Shown: positions 1 to 6,603, counted from the stretch's first letter. The stretch: DNA of 10,514 nucleotides from Clostridia bacterium (GCA_030536675.1 JAUNPM010000041.1:1-10514), one strand, 5' to 3'. The notes: a model not told the origin generated them from the sequence alone. Program-made: numbers and translations.

Positions 1-48
1 GGTGACGGGGGAAGTATCAAAGCTACATTACAGACTAAAGGGAGATGA
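1..48 (+). CDS. C-terminal end of an upstream phage gene (partial)
   Basis: Reading from base 1 in frame 1 gives a 15-residue open tail, GDGGSIKATLQTKGR, ending at TGA 46-48. The ribosome binding site of the next gene (AAAGGGAG, 37-44) lies within these last codons, and its ATG at 53 follows by a few bases, as is usual between tightly packed phage genes. In clostridial phages the gene before this small protein is normally a tail-tip, baseplate or fibre protein, so that is the likely identity by position. The fragment is too short to assign a family. A competing reading frame starting at GTG 2 also crosses this stretch. Confidence 0.4.
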   Translation, partial: GDGGSIKATLQTKGR

Positions 49-52
49 TCAA

Positions 53-283
53 ATGTATGGTAAATTAATTAAAGGGGAGCTTATAACAGCGCCCGAAAAA
101 ATGTTACAGTATGATTATGGTAATAAGCATATTTGTGCCATAAATCCTACAGAGGAGAACTACATACAGGCGGGATATAAGCCTATAGAGTATGAGGAGG
201 CGCCCGAGGGGGATAATTCAGAAACGGTTTATGAGGAAACAGAGGAGAAAATTATTGTAAGGTATTCAGGAGGTGAGGCTTAA
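53..283 (+). CDS. small conserved phage protein of unknown function, upstream of holin genes
   Basis: This is a 76-residue acidic protein beginning MYGKLIKGELITAPEKM. It continues with an NPTEENYIQAGYKPIEYEEAPEG stretch, of which the AGYKPI part is typical. Small proteins with the pattern 'YGKL..G.L..AP ... NP(T/S)...Y...GYKP' are commonly found in Clostridia prophages between the last tail or fibre gene and the holin genes. Their function is not known to me. I chose ATG 53 because AAAGGGAG (37-44) sits 8 bases upstream. A GTG at 2 would extend the frame by 17 residues but has no visible ribosome binding site and would overlap the end of the preceding gene. The C-terminal third is rich in Glu and probably flexible. 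The stop codon directly abuts the next ATG, which suggests translational coupling. Confidence 0.7.
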   Translation: MYGKLIKGELITAPEKMLQYDYGNKHICAINPTEENYIQAGYKPIEYEEAPEGDNSETVYEETEEKIIVRYSGGEA

Positions 284-559
284 ATGTCGGCAGTAATTGT
301 CGCTCTTATAGGATTGGCGGGCAGTGCCGTGGGTGCCGCCGGGGGTATTCTGTTAAATACAAAGCTCATAACATACAGAATTGAACAGCTTGAAAAGAAG
401 GTGGACAAGCACAACAATGTTATTGAAAGGCTTTATGATGCGGAAGCAAGGCTTGATGTAATGGAGGAAAAGTTAAGCGTTGCCAATCACAGAATAAAGG
501 ATCTTGAGGACAATGAAAATGCGGTTGTAAGTGATAACAAATTTTATAAGGAGCATTAA
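284..559 (+). CDS. membrane-anchored coiled-coil protein, holin-associated (XhlA/DUF7365-like)
   Basis: The 91-residue product has one N-terminal hydrophobic segment (about residues 3-25, rich in Gly, Ala, Ile and Leu). A highly charged helical stretch follows (about 28-80), with motifs YRIEQLEKKVDKHNNVIER and VANHRIKDLE that predict a coiled coil. This one-membrane-helix plus coiled-coil form, directly before a holin, matches the XhlA-type or DUF7365-type accessory proteins of Firmicutes phages. These are thought to work with the holin in lysis, though the role of this protein is inferred from form and position. The start is ATG 284, preceded by a strong AGGAGGTGA (268-276) inside the end of the previous gene. 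Which family name applies would need a profile search. Confidence 0.75.
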   Translation: MSAVIVALIGLAGSAVGAAGGILLNTKLITYRIEQLEKKVDKHNNVIERLYDAEARLDVMEEKLSVANHRIKDLEDNENAVVSDNKFYKEH

Positions 560-620
560 ATTTGTAAAAGCTCAAAGAGATTTAAAATTCATACATTTAT
601 TAAGAAGGGTGGTTTTACAT

Positions 621-815
621 ATGAAAAATTGGTTAAAGGCGGCAGGAGTAAGAGCAGTAAAAACTATGGCACAAACGGCAGTGGCTATGATAGGTACATC
701 TGTTGTGCTAAGTAGTGTGGACTGGGTGCAGGTGGTGTCTGCAACGGTGCTGGCGGGTATTTTGAGTATGCTTACAAGTGTGGCGGGCTTGCCTGAGGTC
801 AAGGAAGTGGAATAA
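621..815 (+). CDS. holin, phage r1t-like
   Basis: This 64-residue protein has two predicted membrane segments (about residues 17-32 and 36-58) joined by a short turn around SSVDW. It has a basic, amphipathic N-terminus (MKNWLKAAGVRAVKT) and a short charged C-terminus (LPEVKEVE). The motif order, including 'RA.KT.AQT', 'VDW..V.SA' and 'LTSVAGLPE', is that of the lactococcal r1t holin family. Holins accumulate in the cytoplasmic membrane and open it at a set time so that the endolysin reaches the wall. ATG 621 is chosen because AAGGGTGG (604-611) lies 9 bases upstream. A longer frame from 531 would add 30 residues unlike the family and would overlap the previous gene. The stop overlaps the endolysin start (TAATG), indicating coupled translation. 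Confidence 0.88.
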   Translation: MKNWLKAAGVRAVKTMAQTAVAMIGTSVVLSSVDWVQVVSATVLAGILSMLTSVAGLPEVKEVE

Positions 816-1606
816 TGAAAATCAATACATATCTTACAAAAGTAAATTTTAATACATTAAAAAATAAGGTAAACAAGTACATTGTCATACATTACACAGG
901 GAACGACGGTGACACGGCATTGGGAAACTGCAAATATTTTTACAGTGTAAACAGAAATGCAAGTGCTCATTATTTTGTTGACGAAACAGGCGTGTGGCAG
1001 TGTGTAAATGACAATGACGCAGCTTGGCACTGCGGAGCAAAAAGCTACAAGCACCCTTATTGCAGAAACAGCAACAGCATAGGCATAGAGCTGTGTTCAA
1101 TAAAAAACGGAAGCTATTATTTTGCCGAAAAGACTGTTGAAAATGCAGCAGAGCTTACAAAGGAGCTTATGGAAAAATACAATATTCCTATTGAAAATGT
1201 TATAAGGCATTATGATGTGACGGGCAAAATTTGTCCCGAGCCTTTTGTGAGAAATGATGGGGATTGGTATGCTTTTAAGGAAAAATTAAAGGGGAAGGAG
1301 GACAGTGAAATGGTAAGTGAGGGAAAGGCTGTGGTAAACGGAAGGGAATACAAAATTGACAGGATAAACAAGGACGGTATGAATTACATAAGAGTTCAAA
1401 ACTTCGGTAATATGGGCTTTGAGGTAGGTTATGACAAGGACACAAAGGCTGTAAAAATCGACAATAAAATAAGCAGTATAAATATAAACAACAGGAATGT
1501 TGAGGCTGTTAATTTAGGCGGCTACAACTATGTTAAGGTAAGAGATATTGCCGAAATAATGGGCAAAAAAGTGGAATTTGACGGCAATAATATAGTGATA
1601 AGGTAA
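815..1606 (+). CDS. endolysin, N-acetylmuramoyl-L-alanine amidase with C-terminal wall-binding domain
   Basis: The product is a 263-residue lysin. Residues about 20-158 form an Amidase_2/PGRP-type zinc amidase: YIVIHYTGN supplies zinc ligand His26, SAHYFVDE follows, then GIELC. RHYDVTGKICPEPF supplies His132 and Cys140. It cleaves the bond between MurNAc and the first L-Ala of peptidoglycan stems, releasing phage. Residues about 170-263 contain two related repeats of roughly 45 residues (compare GMNYIRVQNF at 188 with GYNYVKVRDI at 236). They resemble copper-amine-oxidase-N/stalk-type domains found in clostridial wall proteins, so this part probably binds the wall. There is no signal peptide, so export depends on the holin. 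The start ATG overlaps the holin stop. A strong internal ribosome binding site and ATG sit exactly between the two domains. Confidence 0.93.
   Translation: MKINTYLTKVNFNTLKNKVNKYIVIHYTGNDGDTALGNCKYFYSVNRNASAHYFVDETGVWQCVNDNDAAWHCGAKSYKHPYCRNSNSIGIELCSIKNGSYYFAEKTVENAAELTKELMEKYNIPIENVIRHYDVTGKICPEPFVRNDGDWYAFKEKLKGKEDSEMVSEGKAVVNGREYKIDRINKDGMNYIRVQNFGNMGFEVGYDKDTKAVKIDNKISSININNRNVEAVNLGGYNYVKVRDIAEIMGKKVEFDGNNIVIR
1295..1312 (+). promoter_or_regulatory. internal ribosome binding site and start codon within the endolysin gene
   Basis: AAGGAGG at 1295-1301 is followed by an 8-base spacer and an in-frame ATG at 1310-1312 (Met166). Match and spacing equal or exceed those of the window's best gene starts. 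Initiation here would make a 98-residue protein (1310-1606) consisting only of the two wall-binding repeats. Endolysins of some clostridial and enterococcal phages, such as CD27L, CTP1L and Lys170, are known to produce such separate binding subunits, which assemble with the full enzyme. That this one does so is an inference from the sequence. Confidence 0.6.
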
Positions 1607-1704
1607 AAAAAGGCAGGGAAAATGTGTTCAAAAAATAAAAATTCGGGAGGGCAATGAGCACAAGGGTTTAAAATAAAATTATAAAAAATGGGAGGACATT
1701 AATT

Positions 1705-2727
1705 ATGGCAAAATTTGACAGTAAAAGTTTTAATCCACAGGCATTTGGTATGTATGTGGAGAGAATACCACAGGTGAAGAAAAATGAACTTATAAAGAGT
1801 ATGGCTCTTAAAAGAAACAGTGAAATTAAAAATGCTTTCAGCTCACAGTCGGGAACAGGGTATGCTATACTTCCTATGTACGGGCTTCTTGAGGGCGATG
1901 TGCTTAATTATGACGGAAATACGGATATTACGGCTTCAAGCACTGCAACATACGAAAGAGGCGTTGTTGTTGTGGGTAGGGCTAAGGCTTGGATCGAAAG
2001 CGACTTTTCAGAGGACATAACGGGAAGTGCGGGATTTATGGACAATGTGGCAAGACAGGTGGCTGAATATTTTGACGAGGTGGATCAAAATACATTGCTT
2101 TCAATGCTTGAGGGTATTTACAATATGACGGGAGTAAATGACGAAGAGTTTGTTGAAAAGCATACATATGATATATCTGCTGAGGGCACGGGCTTAATTG
2201 ACCAGACAACTTTAAACAAGGCTGTGCAGAAGGCGGGAGGCGACAATAAAAGCAATTTTTCAATTGCGGTAATGCATTCTGCAGTGGCTACGGAGCTTGA
2301 AAACATTAATTTGCTCAATTATTTAAAATACAATGACGCAAATGGTATACAAAGGGATCTGACAATAGGAAGCTGGAACGGCAGAACGGTAATCGTTGAC
2401 GACAGTATGCCTGTGGACGAAAATGAAAATTACACTACGTATATACTTGGCAGAGGTGCTTTTGACTATGAAAACATTGGGGTGAAGGTGCCTTATGAAA
2501 TGAGCAGAAATCCGCAAATAAAGGGCGGACAGGATACCTTATATGCAAGACAGAGAAAATGCTTTGCTCCTTACGGAATAAGCTATTTAAAGAAAAATCA
2601 GGCTACACTTTCTCCCACAGATGAAGAGCTTAAGGACGGTGAAAACTGGGAGCTTGTAAATGACGGAGAGGGAAACACAATAAATCACAGAGCAATACCT
2701 ATTGCAAGAATAATATCAAAGGCTTAA
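1705..2727 (+). CDS. major capsid protein (HK97-fold type)
   Basis: The 340-residue protein resembles the major coat proteins of Clostridia phages of the portal-gp6/GP20-scaffold group. Recognisable stretches are FNPQAFGMYVERIPQ (9-23), RNAFSS-like KNAFSSQSGTGYAILPMYG (42-60), RGVVVVGRAKAW (85-96), VDDSMP (231-236), GRGAFDYENIGVKVPYE (249-265) and RQRKCFAPYGISY (282-294). The C-terminus closes with IPIARII. It would form the icosahedral shell. No long N-terminal delta domain is seen, in keeping with a separate scaffold gene. GGGAGGACATT (1690-1700) before ATG 1705 is a good binding site. The gene follows the endolysin after 98 bases, which is unusual. Normally it follows the scaffold gene, which here lies about 6.6 kb downstream. 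Confidence 0.93.
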   Translation: MAKFDSKSFNPQAFGMYVERIPQVKKNELIKSMALKRNSEIKNAFSSQSGTGYAILPMYGLLEGDVLNYDGNTDITASSTATYERGVVVVGRAKAWIESDFSEDITGSAGFMDNVARQVAEYFDEVDQNTLLSMLEGIYNMTGVNDEEFVEKHTYDISAEGTGLIDQTTLNKAVQKAGGDNKSNFSIAVMHSAVATELENINLLNYLKYNDANGIQRDLTIGSWNGRTVIVDDSMPVDENENYTTYILGRGAFDYENIGVKVPYEMSRNPQIKGGQDTLYARQRKCFAPYGISYLKKNQATLSPTDEELKDGENWELVNDGEGNTINHRAIPIARIISKA

Positions 2728-2736
2728 GGTGATGAA

Positions 2737-3123
2737 ATGATAGGCTTTGAGGACGTAATAATAAGGCTTGAGGGGCTTAATTACAATATTTCGGAGGGTG
2801 ACGAAATTACACTTGAGGGTGCTATGAGGGAAGCTGAAAATTATATAAAAATATTTTGCAATATTAAAGAAATACCCAAAGAGCTAAATGACATATGGGC
2901 AGATATGGCGGCGGGTATTTTTTTGAAAAACAAAATTGCCGTAGGCGAAAATGTGTGCGAAGGCATTGACTTTGAAGGTGAGGGCATAAAGACAATAACC
3001 GAGGGCGATGTAAGCGTTACATACACGGACGATTCGGGAGCCTTGGCGAAATATGATAAGCTGATAGAAGGGCTTTGTAATAAGGACGATATTTTAGTAA
3101 GCTACAGAAGGTTAAGGTGGTAA
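2737..3123 (+). CDS. head-tail connector protein (gp6-like)
   Basis: This 128-residue acidic protein begins just downstream of the capsid stop, and AAGGTGAT (2726-2733) overlaps that stop and serves ATG 2737. Predicted helices fill residues 26-64 (AMREAENYIKIFCN, then ELNDIWADMAAGIFL). A short segment, ITEGDVSVTYTDDSG (87-101), precedes a final helix. A small helical protein directly after the capsid gene with the 'EGD.SV.Y/F' motif is typical of the gp6/YqbG-type connectors that ring the portal and extend the neck toward the tail. The position right after the capsid gene agrees. The specific family assignment rests on pattern and place, not on a search. Confidence 0.75.
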   Translation: MIGFEDVIIRLEGLNYNISEGDEITLEGAMREAENYIKIFCNIKEIPKELNDIWADMAAGIFLKNKIAVGENVCEGIDFEGEGIKTITEGDVSVTYTDDSGALAKYDKLIEGLCNKDDILVSYRRLRW

Positions 3124-3124
3124 T

Positions 3125-3490
3125 ATGAAAAATGTTGAAAGCGCCTTAAAAAAGCTGTGGAAGGGCAGATGCAGCATTACGGATATTGTAAATTGGGAAG
3201 ATGATAAGGGAATAACAAAATGCTGCAAAAGGATCACGGCGGAAAATGTGCCTTGCAGAATATCCTACAAGACCTATAAAAGGGACAGGGCAGGAGAAAG
3301 CAAGGAGAATGTAAACGAGCTGTCAAGGGAAGTAAGGCTTATTACGGATAAAAATATAAGCATAAAAGCAGGGTGTCGAATAAGCGTGGAACAAAACGGA
3401 ATGAAAAGGGAATTTGAAGCGGCGGGAATACCTGCCGTTTATTCCACTCATCAGGAGGTTATGATAGTTGACAGGGAAAAGGAAAGCTAA
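3125..3490 (+). CDS. head closure / head-tail joining protein (XkdH-like)
   Basis: The 121-residue product starts one base after the previous stop, with AGGTGG (3115-3120) upstream. It is a predicted beta-rich protein with LWKGRCSITDIVNW near the N-terminus and NVPCRISYKT in the middle. Near the C-terminus are SIKAGCRISVEQNG and QEVMIVDRE. The pattern 'V.CR.SY' followed by an alternating-strand region matches head-closure (stopper) proteins of Firmicutes phages, which bind below the connector ring to retain DNA and receive the tail. PBSX XkdH is the nearest named equivalent. Its place after the gp6-like connector supports this. The similarity is at family-pattern level only. Confidence 0.7.
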   Translation: MKNVESALKKLWKGRCSITDIVNWEDDKGITKCCKRITAENVPCRISYKTYKRDRAGESKENVNELSREVRLITDKNISIKAGCRISVEQNGMKREFEAAGIPAVYSTHQEVMIVDREKES

Positions 3491-3536
3491 AAATGAATAA
3501 AAAACAATACAAAAATGTTTTAAAGGAGGTTTTAAT

Positions 3537-4010
3537 ATGGCTAATGCTAAATTAAATGCAAAGGATACGGTAAGTGCAAGACTTGCGGAATGTTATGTGA
3601 CAATTGACGGGGACAGATACAATTTTATGCAGGCTATAAATTTGGAGGCAAAGGCTGAAAAAAATAAAATTGAGGTGCCTATTTTGGGGAAAATAGCAAA
3701 GGGCAACAAATCAGGCAGCTTAAAGTACACGGGAAAGGCTAAGTTCCACTACAATACCAGTATTTTTAACAAGGTAATGGCTCATTACAAAAATACGGGA
3801 GAGGACTTATACTTTGATATGCAGATAATAAACGAGGACCCTACAAGTGCCGCAGGCAGACAGGAGGTAATGTTATACGACTGCAATCTTGACGGAGTGA
3901 CACTTGCATATTTTGACGCTGACGGAGATTATTTAAGTGATGAGATCAATTTTACATTTGAGGATTGGGATCTTGCGGAAGAATTTGAAGGCTTGGACGG
4001 TATGCTGTAA
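3537..4010 (+). CDS. tail tube protein (XkdM-like)
   Basis: The 157-residue protein shows the XkdM/DUF2001 tube pattern: an ECYVTIDGDRYNFMQAINLEAK start (about 18-39), IEVPILGKIAKGNKSGSLKYTGKAKFHY (about 45-72), LYFDMQIINEDP (91-102) and a final 'VTLAYFDADGDYLSDEINFTFEDWDLAEEF'-type strand region (121-150). It would polymerise as the inner tube of a contractile tail. ATG 3537 has an excellent AAAGGAGG (3522-3529) and a 46-base leader, as expected for an abundant structural protein. The gene usually follows the sheath gene immediately. Here it precedes the terminator and sheath genes. Confidence 0.88.
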   Translation: MANAKLNAKDTVSARLAECYVTIDGDRYNFMQAINLEAKAEKNKIEVPILGKIAKGNKSGSLKYTGKAKFHYNTSIFNKVMAHYKNTGEDLYFDMQIINEDPTSAAGRQEVMLYDCNLDGVTLAYFDADGDYLSDEINFTFEDWDLAEEFEGLDGML

Positions 4011-4034
4011 TTTTCCTTTTATGTTCCGTTATGT

Positions 4035-4051
4035 AAGGGGGTATAGATCTG
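4035..4051 (+). promoter_or_regulatory. ribosome binding site serving a probable CTG start codon
   Basis: AAGGGGG (4035-4041) lies 7 bases upstream of CTG 4049-4051. An in-frame TAA at 4034-4036 bars any earlier start. From CTG the frame reads (M)IKEIIENIAESIKSN, the N-terminus expected for this protein family. The next usable start, GTG 4121, has no binding site and would remove the conserved first helix. Confidence 0.6.
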
Positions 4052-4534
4052 ATAAAAGAAATAATTGAAAATATTGCAGAGAGCATAAAAAGCAATATTG
4101 AAAACAATGAGGAATACACCGTGTATACGGAAAGAGTTGAGCAGGGACTTAAAAAGCCGTGCTTTTTTGTTTGCTGTGATAATTACAGTGACGAGCTATA
4201 CAGAGGGAAAAGATACAGAAGGCAGGCTGTTGTTAAAATCGAGTTTATGGACAATGATGACAGTGAAAGTATAAATTATGACAGATATAATGTGATTGAA
4301 AATTTATACGACATAACGGAGGTCATTGAAGGTGATGAGGGCAGTCTGAGAGGATATGAAAGAAAATGGGAAAAAAGTGAAAAGGGCTTTATATTTTATG
4401 TAAAATACGAGTATTTTTATTATGTAAAGGAAGAGAATGCATTTATGGAAAGGTTGAGTATTGAAGAAAATGCATTTATGGAGAAGCTGAACATTAAGGA
4501 GGGCGAAGAAAATGGCAGTAAAAAGAAGTGTTGA
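4049..4534 (+). CDS. tail-terminator-like protein (DUF6838-like), apparent CTG start
   Basis: From CTG 4049 the product is 161 residues. An N-terminal helix (IKEIIENIAESIKSNIE) is followed by YTVYTERVEQGLKKPCFFV, where 'Y.E.V.QGL..PCFF' is the hallmark I associate with DUF6838 phage proteins. A mixed alpha/beta core follows. Proteins of this kind sit between head-closure and sheath genes and are likely tail terminators that cap the tube and contact the neck. No ATG, GTG or TTG with a binding site is available, so a CTG start seems necessary. The C-terminus carries a duplicated 11-residue unit (EENAFMERLSI / EENAFMEKLNI) absent from the form I know. The end overlaps the next gene by 23 bases. 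Family recognition is from motif and position. Confidence 0.7.
   Translation: MIKEIIENIAESIKSNIENNEEYTVYTERVEQGLKKPCFFVCCDNYSDELYRGKRYRRQAVVKIEFMDNDDSESINYDRYNVIENLYDITEVIEGDEGSLRGYERKWEKSEKGFIFYVKYEYFYYVKEENAFMERLSIEENAFMEKLNIKEGEENGSKKKC
4430..4495 (+). repeat. two-copy 33-bp in-frame tandem repeat
   Basis: The units are 4430-4462 and 4463-4495, encoding EENAFMERLSI and EENAFMEKLNI. They are near-identical through the first six codons and then diverge at a few bases, mostly conservative (R/K, S/N). This is an in-frame duplication at the C-terminus of the terminator-like gene, just before the ribosome binding site of the next gene. Confidence 0.85.
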
Positions 4535-4796
4535 AGTCACAGAAAATGAAAATGCGGTGGCAGCGGCAGGCGAGGAAATCACAAAAACAAATGTGACGGA
4601 AAGTGAAAGCAGGGAAGAGGGAAATGAAAGCAATATGACCGTAAATGAAAAAACATACACAAAGGAGCAAATAATAAAAAGCGAAAGGTACAGAAATTAT
4701 GCCGACATATTAAAAGGGGTGTTAGGCGAGAGAAGATACAGCTTAAAAGAAATTGACGAAGCAATAAAAGAATTTTTAAACAGGGAGGTTATGTAA
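4512..4796 (+). CDS. small phage protein of unknown function between terminator and sheath genes
   Basis: The 94-residue protein has two parts. Residues 1-45 are low-complexity and rich in Glu, Asn, Thr and Ala, so probably disordered. Residues 47-91 (TYTKEQIIKSERYRNYADIL, then YSLKEIDEAIKEFL) form a compact helical unit. I recognise the 'YTKEQI..S..Y....D.L..LL.....YS..E.D..I..F' pattern as a small conserved protein commonly placed just upstream of sheath genes in clostridial prophages, but no function is established. ATG 4512 follows AAGGAGGG (4496-4503) at 8 bases, inside the end of the previous gene, which it overlaps by 23 bases in another frame. The stop lies one base before the sheath ATG. 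It may be a neck or tail assembly factor, a guess based only on place. Confidence 0.75.
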   Translation: MAVKRSVEVTENENAVAAAGEEITKTNVTESESREEGNESNMTVNEKTYTKEQIIKSERYRNYADILKGVLGERRYSLKEIDEAIKEFLNREVM

Positions 4797-4797
4797 T

Positions 4798-6570
4798 ATG
4801 GCATTAGGCGGAGGTAATTTTGTGACACAGAACAAGGTTTTGCCCGGTTCTTACATTAATTTTGTTTCACTTGGCAACAGTGCAAGTGTTTTCGGTGAAA
4901 GAGGTGTGTGCGCCGCACCCTTAAACATTGACTGGGGTGAAGGTGAGGATGTAATTGAAGTGGCGGGAGAGGACTTTGAAAAAAGCTCTCTTAAAATATT
5001 CGGATATGAATATAATGACGAGAAAATGAAGCCATACAGAGATATGTATAAAAATGCAAAAAGCTGTTATTTTTACAGAGTAAGCGGAGGAACAAGGGCA
5101 ACGGCTGAATATGGCACGGCAAGATGTTCGGGTGAAAGAGGAAACAGCATATTTTATACAATAGCAAAAAATGTTGACGATCCACAGCTTACGGAGGTGT
5201 GCACATACATAAGAAACGTAAGTGAGGATACAGACGAAAACAAAAGCTACGATATGACAGAAAGCATATCCTCAGACATTGTAAATGTAGGAGGAAAGGC
5301 AAGCGTGCAGGCAGGAAGCGGAAGCAAGGAGGAGGGTGACAGCTATACGGTAATTGACGAAATAAGAGCAGGTCAAGACCTGAACACTGACGGAACACCT
5401 AAAAGCAGAGCATTGTGCTTCCAAAATATTACTGCGGGAAATATAAAGGTAAAGGTAAGCTTTTACATAAACCAAAGCAATGAATATGACGCTGAGAGTG
5501 TAAGCGGCAGCAGAGTATTTATAAATAACAGAGTAATAAGCCCCGATGTAAATGAAAACACTGCCGTATTTACAATAACAAAGGATATGTTCGGTGAAAA
5601 TGCCGATGAGGACATTTATTTTTACGGCACTGTAAAGGTGAAAATAACAGCAATAAATATTGTGCGTGAGGGAAGCATAAGTGATGTTTTGGCTGACAAG
5701 CAGATAGTGCAGAACAATTTGAACAAATTGACTGACAACGACTTTATAGTGTGGAAAAAGGAAAGCAAGGAGCTTACGGAAACGGCAGGCACATTTTTAA
5801 CGGGAGGAAGTGACAGCGCTCCCACGGGACAGAGCTATCAGGACTTTTTGAACAAAATAGAAGGCTATGATTTCAATGTGCTGATATGCGACAGCAATGA
5901 CAGCGGAATAAAAAGCCTTTTTGCCAATTTTACCGAAAGACTGAGAGATGATATGGGAATCAAGTTCCAAAGCGTAATGTACAATTACAAGGGAAATTAC
6001 GAGGGAATAATAAATGTGAGCACAAAGGCAAGGGGAGAAGATGAAAACGCTCTTGTGTGGTGGATAGGAGGAGCAAGCGCCGCCTGTGAGGTAAACAAGA
6101 GCTGCACAAATATGCTTTATGAGGGAGAGTATGAGCCTGTTTGCAATGACACACAAAACGAGCTTGCAAGCGCCGTAAACAACGGTGAATTTAAAATACA
6201 CAAGGTGGGAAATGACTACAGAGTGTTAATGGATATTAATTCACTGACGGAATTTACGGAAAGCAAGGGAGAAATTTTTAAGGAAAACCAGACAATAAGA
6301 GTGTGCGACCAGATCGCAGAGGACATTGCTGCCATATTCAACACAAAATATTTAGGAAAGGTGCAAAACGACAGTGCGGGACGAACTGCGTTTTGGGCGG
6401 ATATTGTAAAGCATCACAACAAGTTAAATGACTTGAGAGCAATAGAGGACTTTACGGGAGAGGACGTTAAGGTAAGTCAGGGAGAGAGCAAAAACAGCGT
6501 TGTGGTAAGTGAAAGCATTACTGTGGTAAATGCTATGACAAAGCTGTATATGACTGTGGTTGTGGAATAA
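4798..6570 (+). CDS. contractile tail sheath protein (XkdK-like) with an inserted domain
   Basis: This is a 590-residue sheath protein. The N-terminus (MALGGGNFVTQNKVLPGSYINFVS), ERGVCAAPLNIDWG (34-47) and SSLKIFGYEY (63-72) match XkdK-type sheaths. So do LTDNDFIVWK (311-320), the GYDFNVLICDS strand (357-366) and ALVWWIGGASA (418-428). The C-terminus has RTAFWADIVKHHNKLNDL (529-546) and ends with SITVVNAMTKLYMTVVV. XkdK relatives are usually about 440-470 residues. The surplus lies at about residues 141-290: an acidic, Ser/Gly-rich linker, then a beta-rich segment with ALCFQNITAGNIKVKVSFYI, SRVFINNRVISPD and YFYGTVKVKITAINIV. That reads like a jelly-roll or carbohydrate-binding-type fold. It would be a decoration on the outer sheath surface, which is an inference. 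ATG 4798 follows AGGGAGGT (4782-4789). Confidence 0.9.
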   Translation: MALGGGNFVTQNKVLPGSYINFVSLGNSASVFGERGVCAAPLNIDWGEGEDVIEVAGEDFEKSSLKIFGYEYNDEKMKPYRDMYKNAKSCYFYRVSGGTRATAEYGTARCSGERGNSIFYTIAKNVDDPQLTEVCTYIRNVSEDTDENKSYDMTESISSDIVNVGGKASVQAGSGSKEEGDSYTVIDEIRAGQDLNTDGTPKSRALCFQNITAGNIKVKVSFYINQSNEYDAESVSGSRVFINNRVISPDVNENTAVFTITKDMFGENADEDIYFYGTVKVKITAINIVREGSISDVLADKQIVQNNLNKLTDNDFIVWKKESKELTETAGTFLTGGSDSAPTGQSYQDFLNKIEGYDFNVLICDSNDSGIKSLFANFTERLRDDMGIKFQSVMYNYKGNYEGIINVSTKARGEDENALVWWIGGASAACEVNKSCTNMLYEGEYEPVCNDTQNELASAVNNGEFKIHKVGNDYRVLMDINSLTEFTESKGEIFKENQTIRVCDQIAEDIAAIFNTKYLGKVQNDSAGRTAFWADIVKHHNKLNDLRAIEDFTGEDVKVSQGESKNSVVVSESITVVNAMTKLYMTVVVE

Positions 6571-6603
6571 TAAAAGGCAAATGGGAAAGGGTGATCGAAT
6601 TGA

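Noticed and set aside
2..283. Longer 93-residue version of the first small protein from GTG 2
   Set aside because: There is no binding site before GTG 2. ATG 53 has AAAGGGAG at the right distance, and the first 48 bases read better as the end of an upstream gene.
531..815. 94-residue holin starting at 531
   Set aside because: The extra 30 residues are unlike r1t holins and overlap the previous gene. ATG 621 has its own binding site.
4151..4168. Terminator-like hairpin AAAAAGC-CGT-GCTTTTT with a T-run
   Set aside because: The stem has only two G-C pairs, and it falls inside the conserved GLKKPCFF codons of the terminator-like gene, so it is explained by coding constraint.
4121..4534. Terminator-like gene starting at GTG 4121
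   Set aside because: There is no ribosome binding site, and the conserved helix and part of the family motif lie upstream in the same open frame from CTG 4049.
4304..4660. Antisense reading frames on the - strand, here and at 5797-6201, 7351-7779, 8903-9313 and 9331-9738
   Set aside because: They lie wholly across convincing + strand genes and their translations are biased mirror products rich in Ser, Phe, Leu and Cys. They show no family pattern and arise because the purine-rich coding strand leaves few stops opposite.
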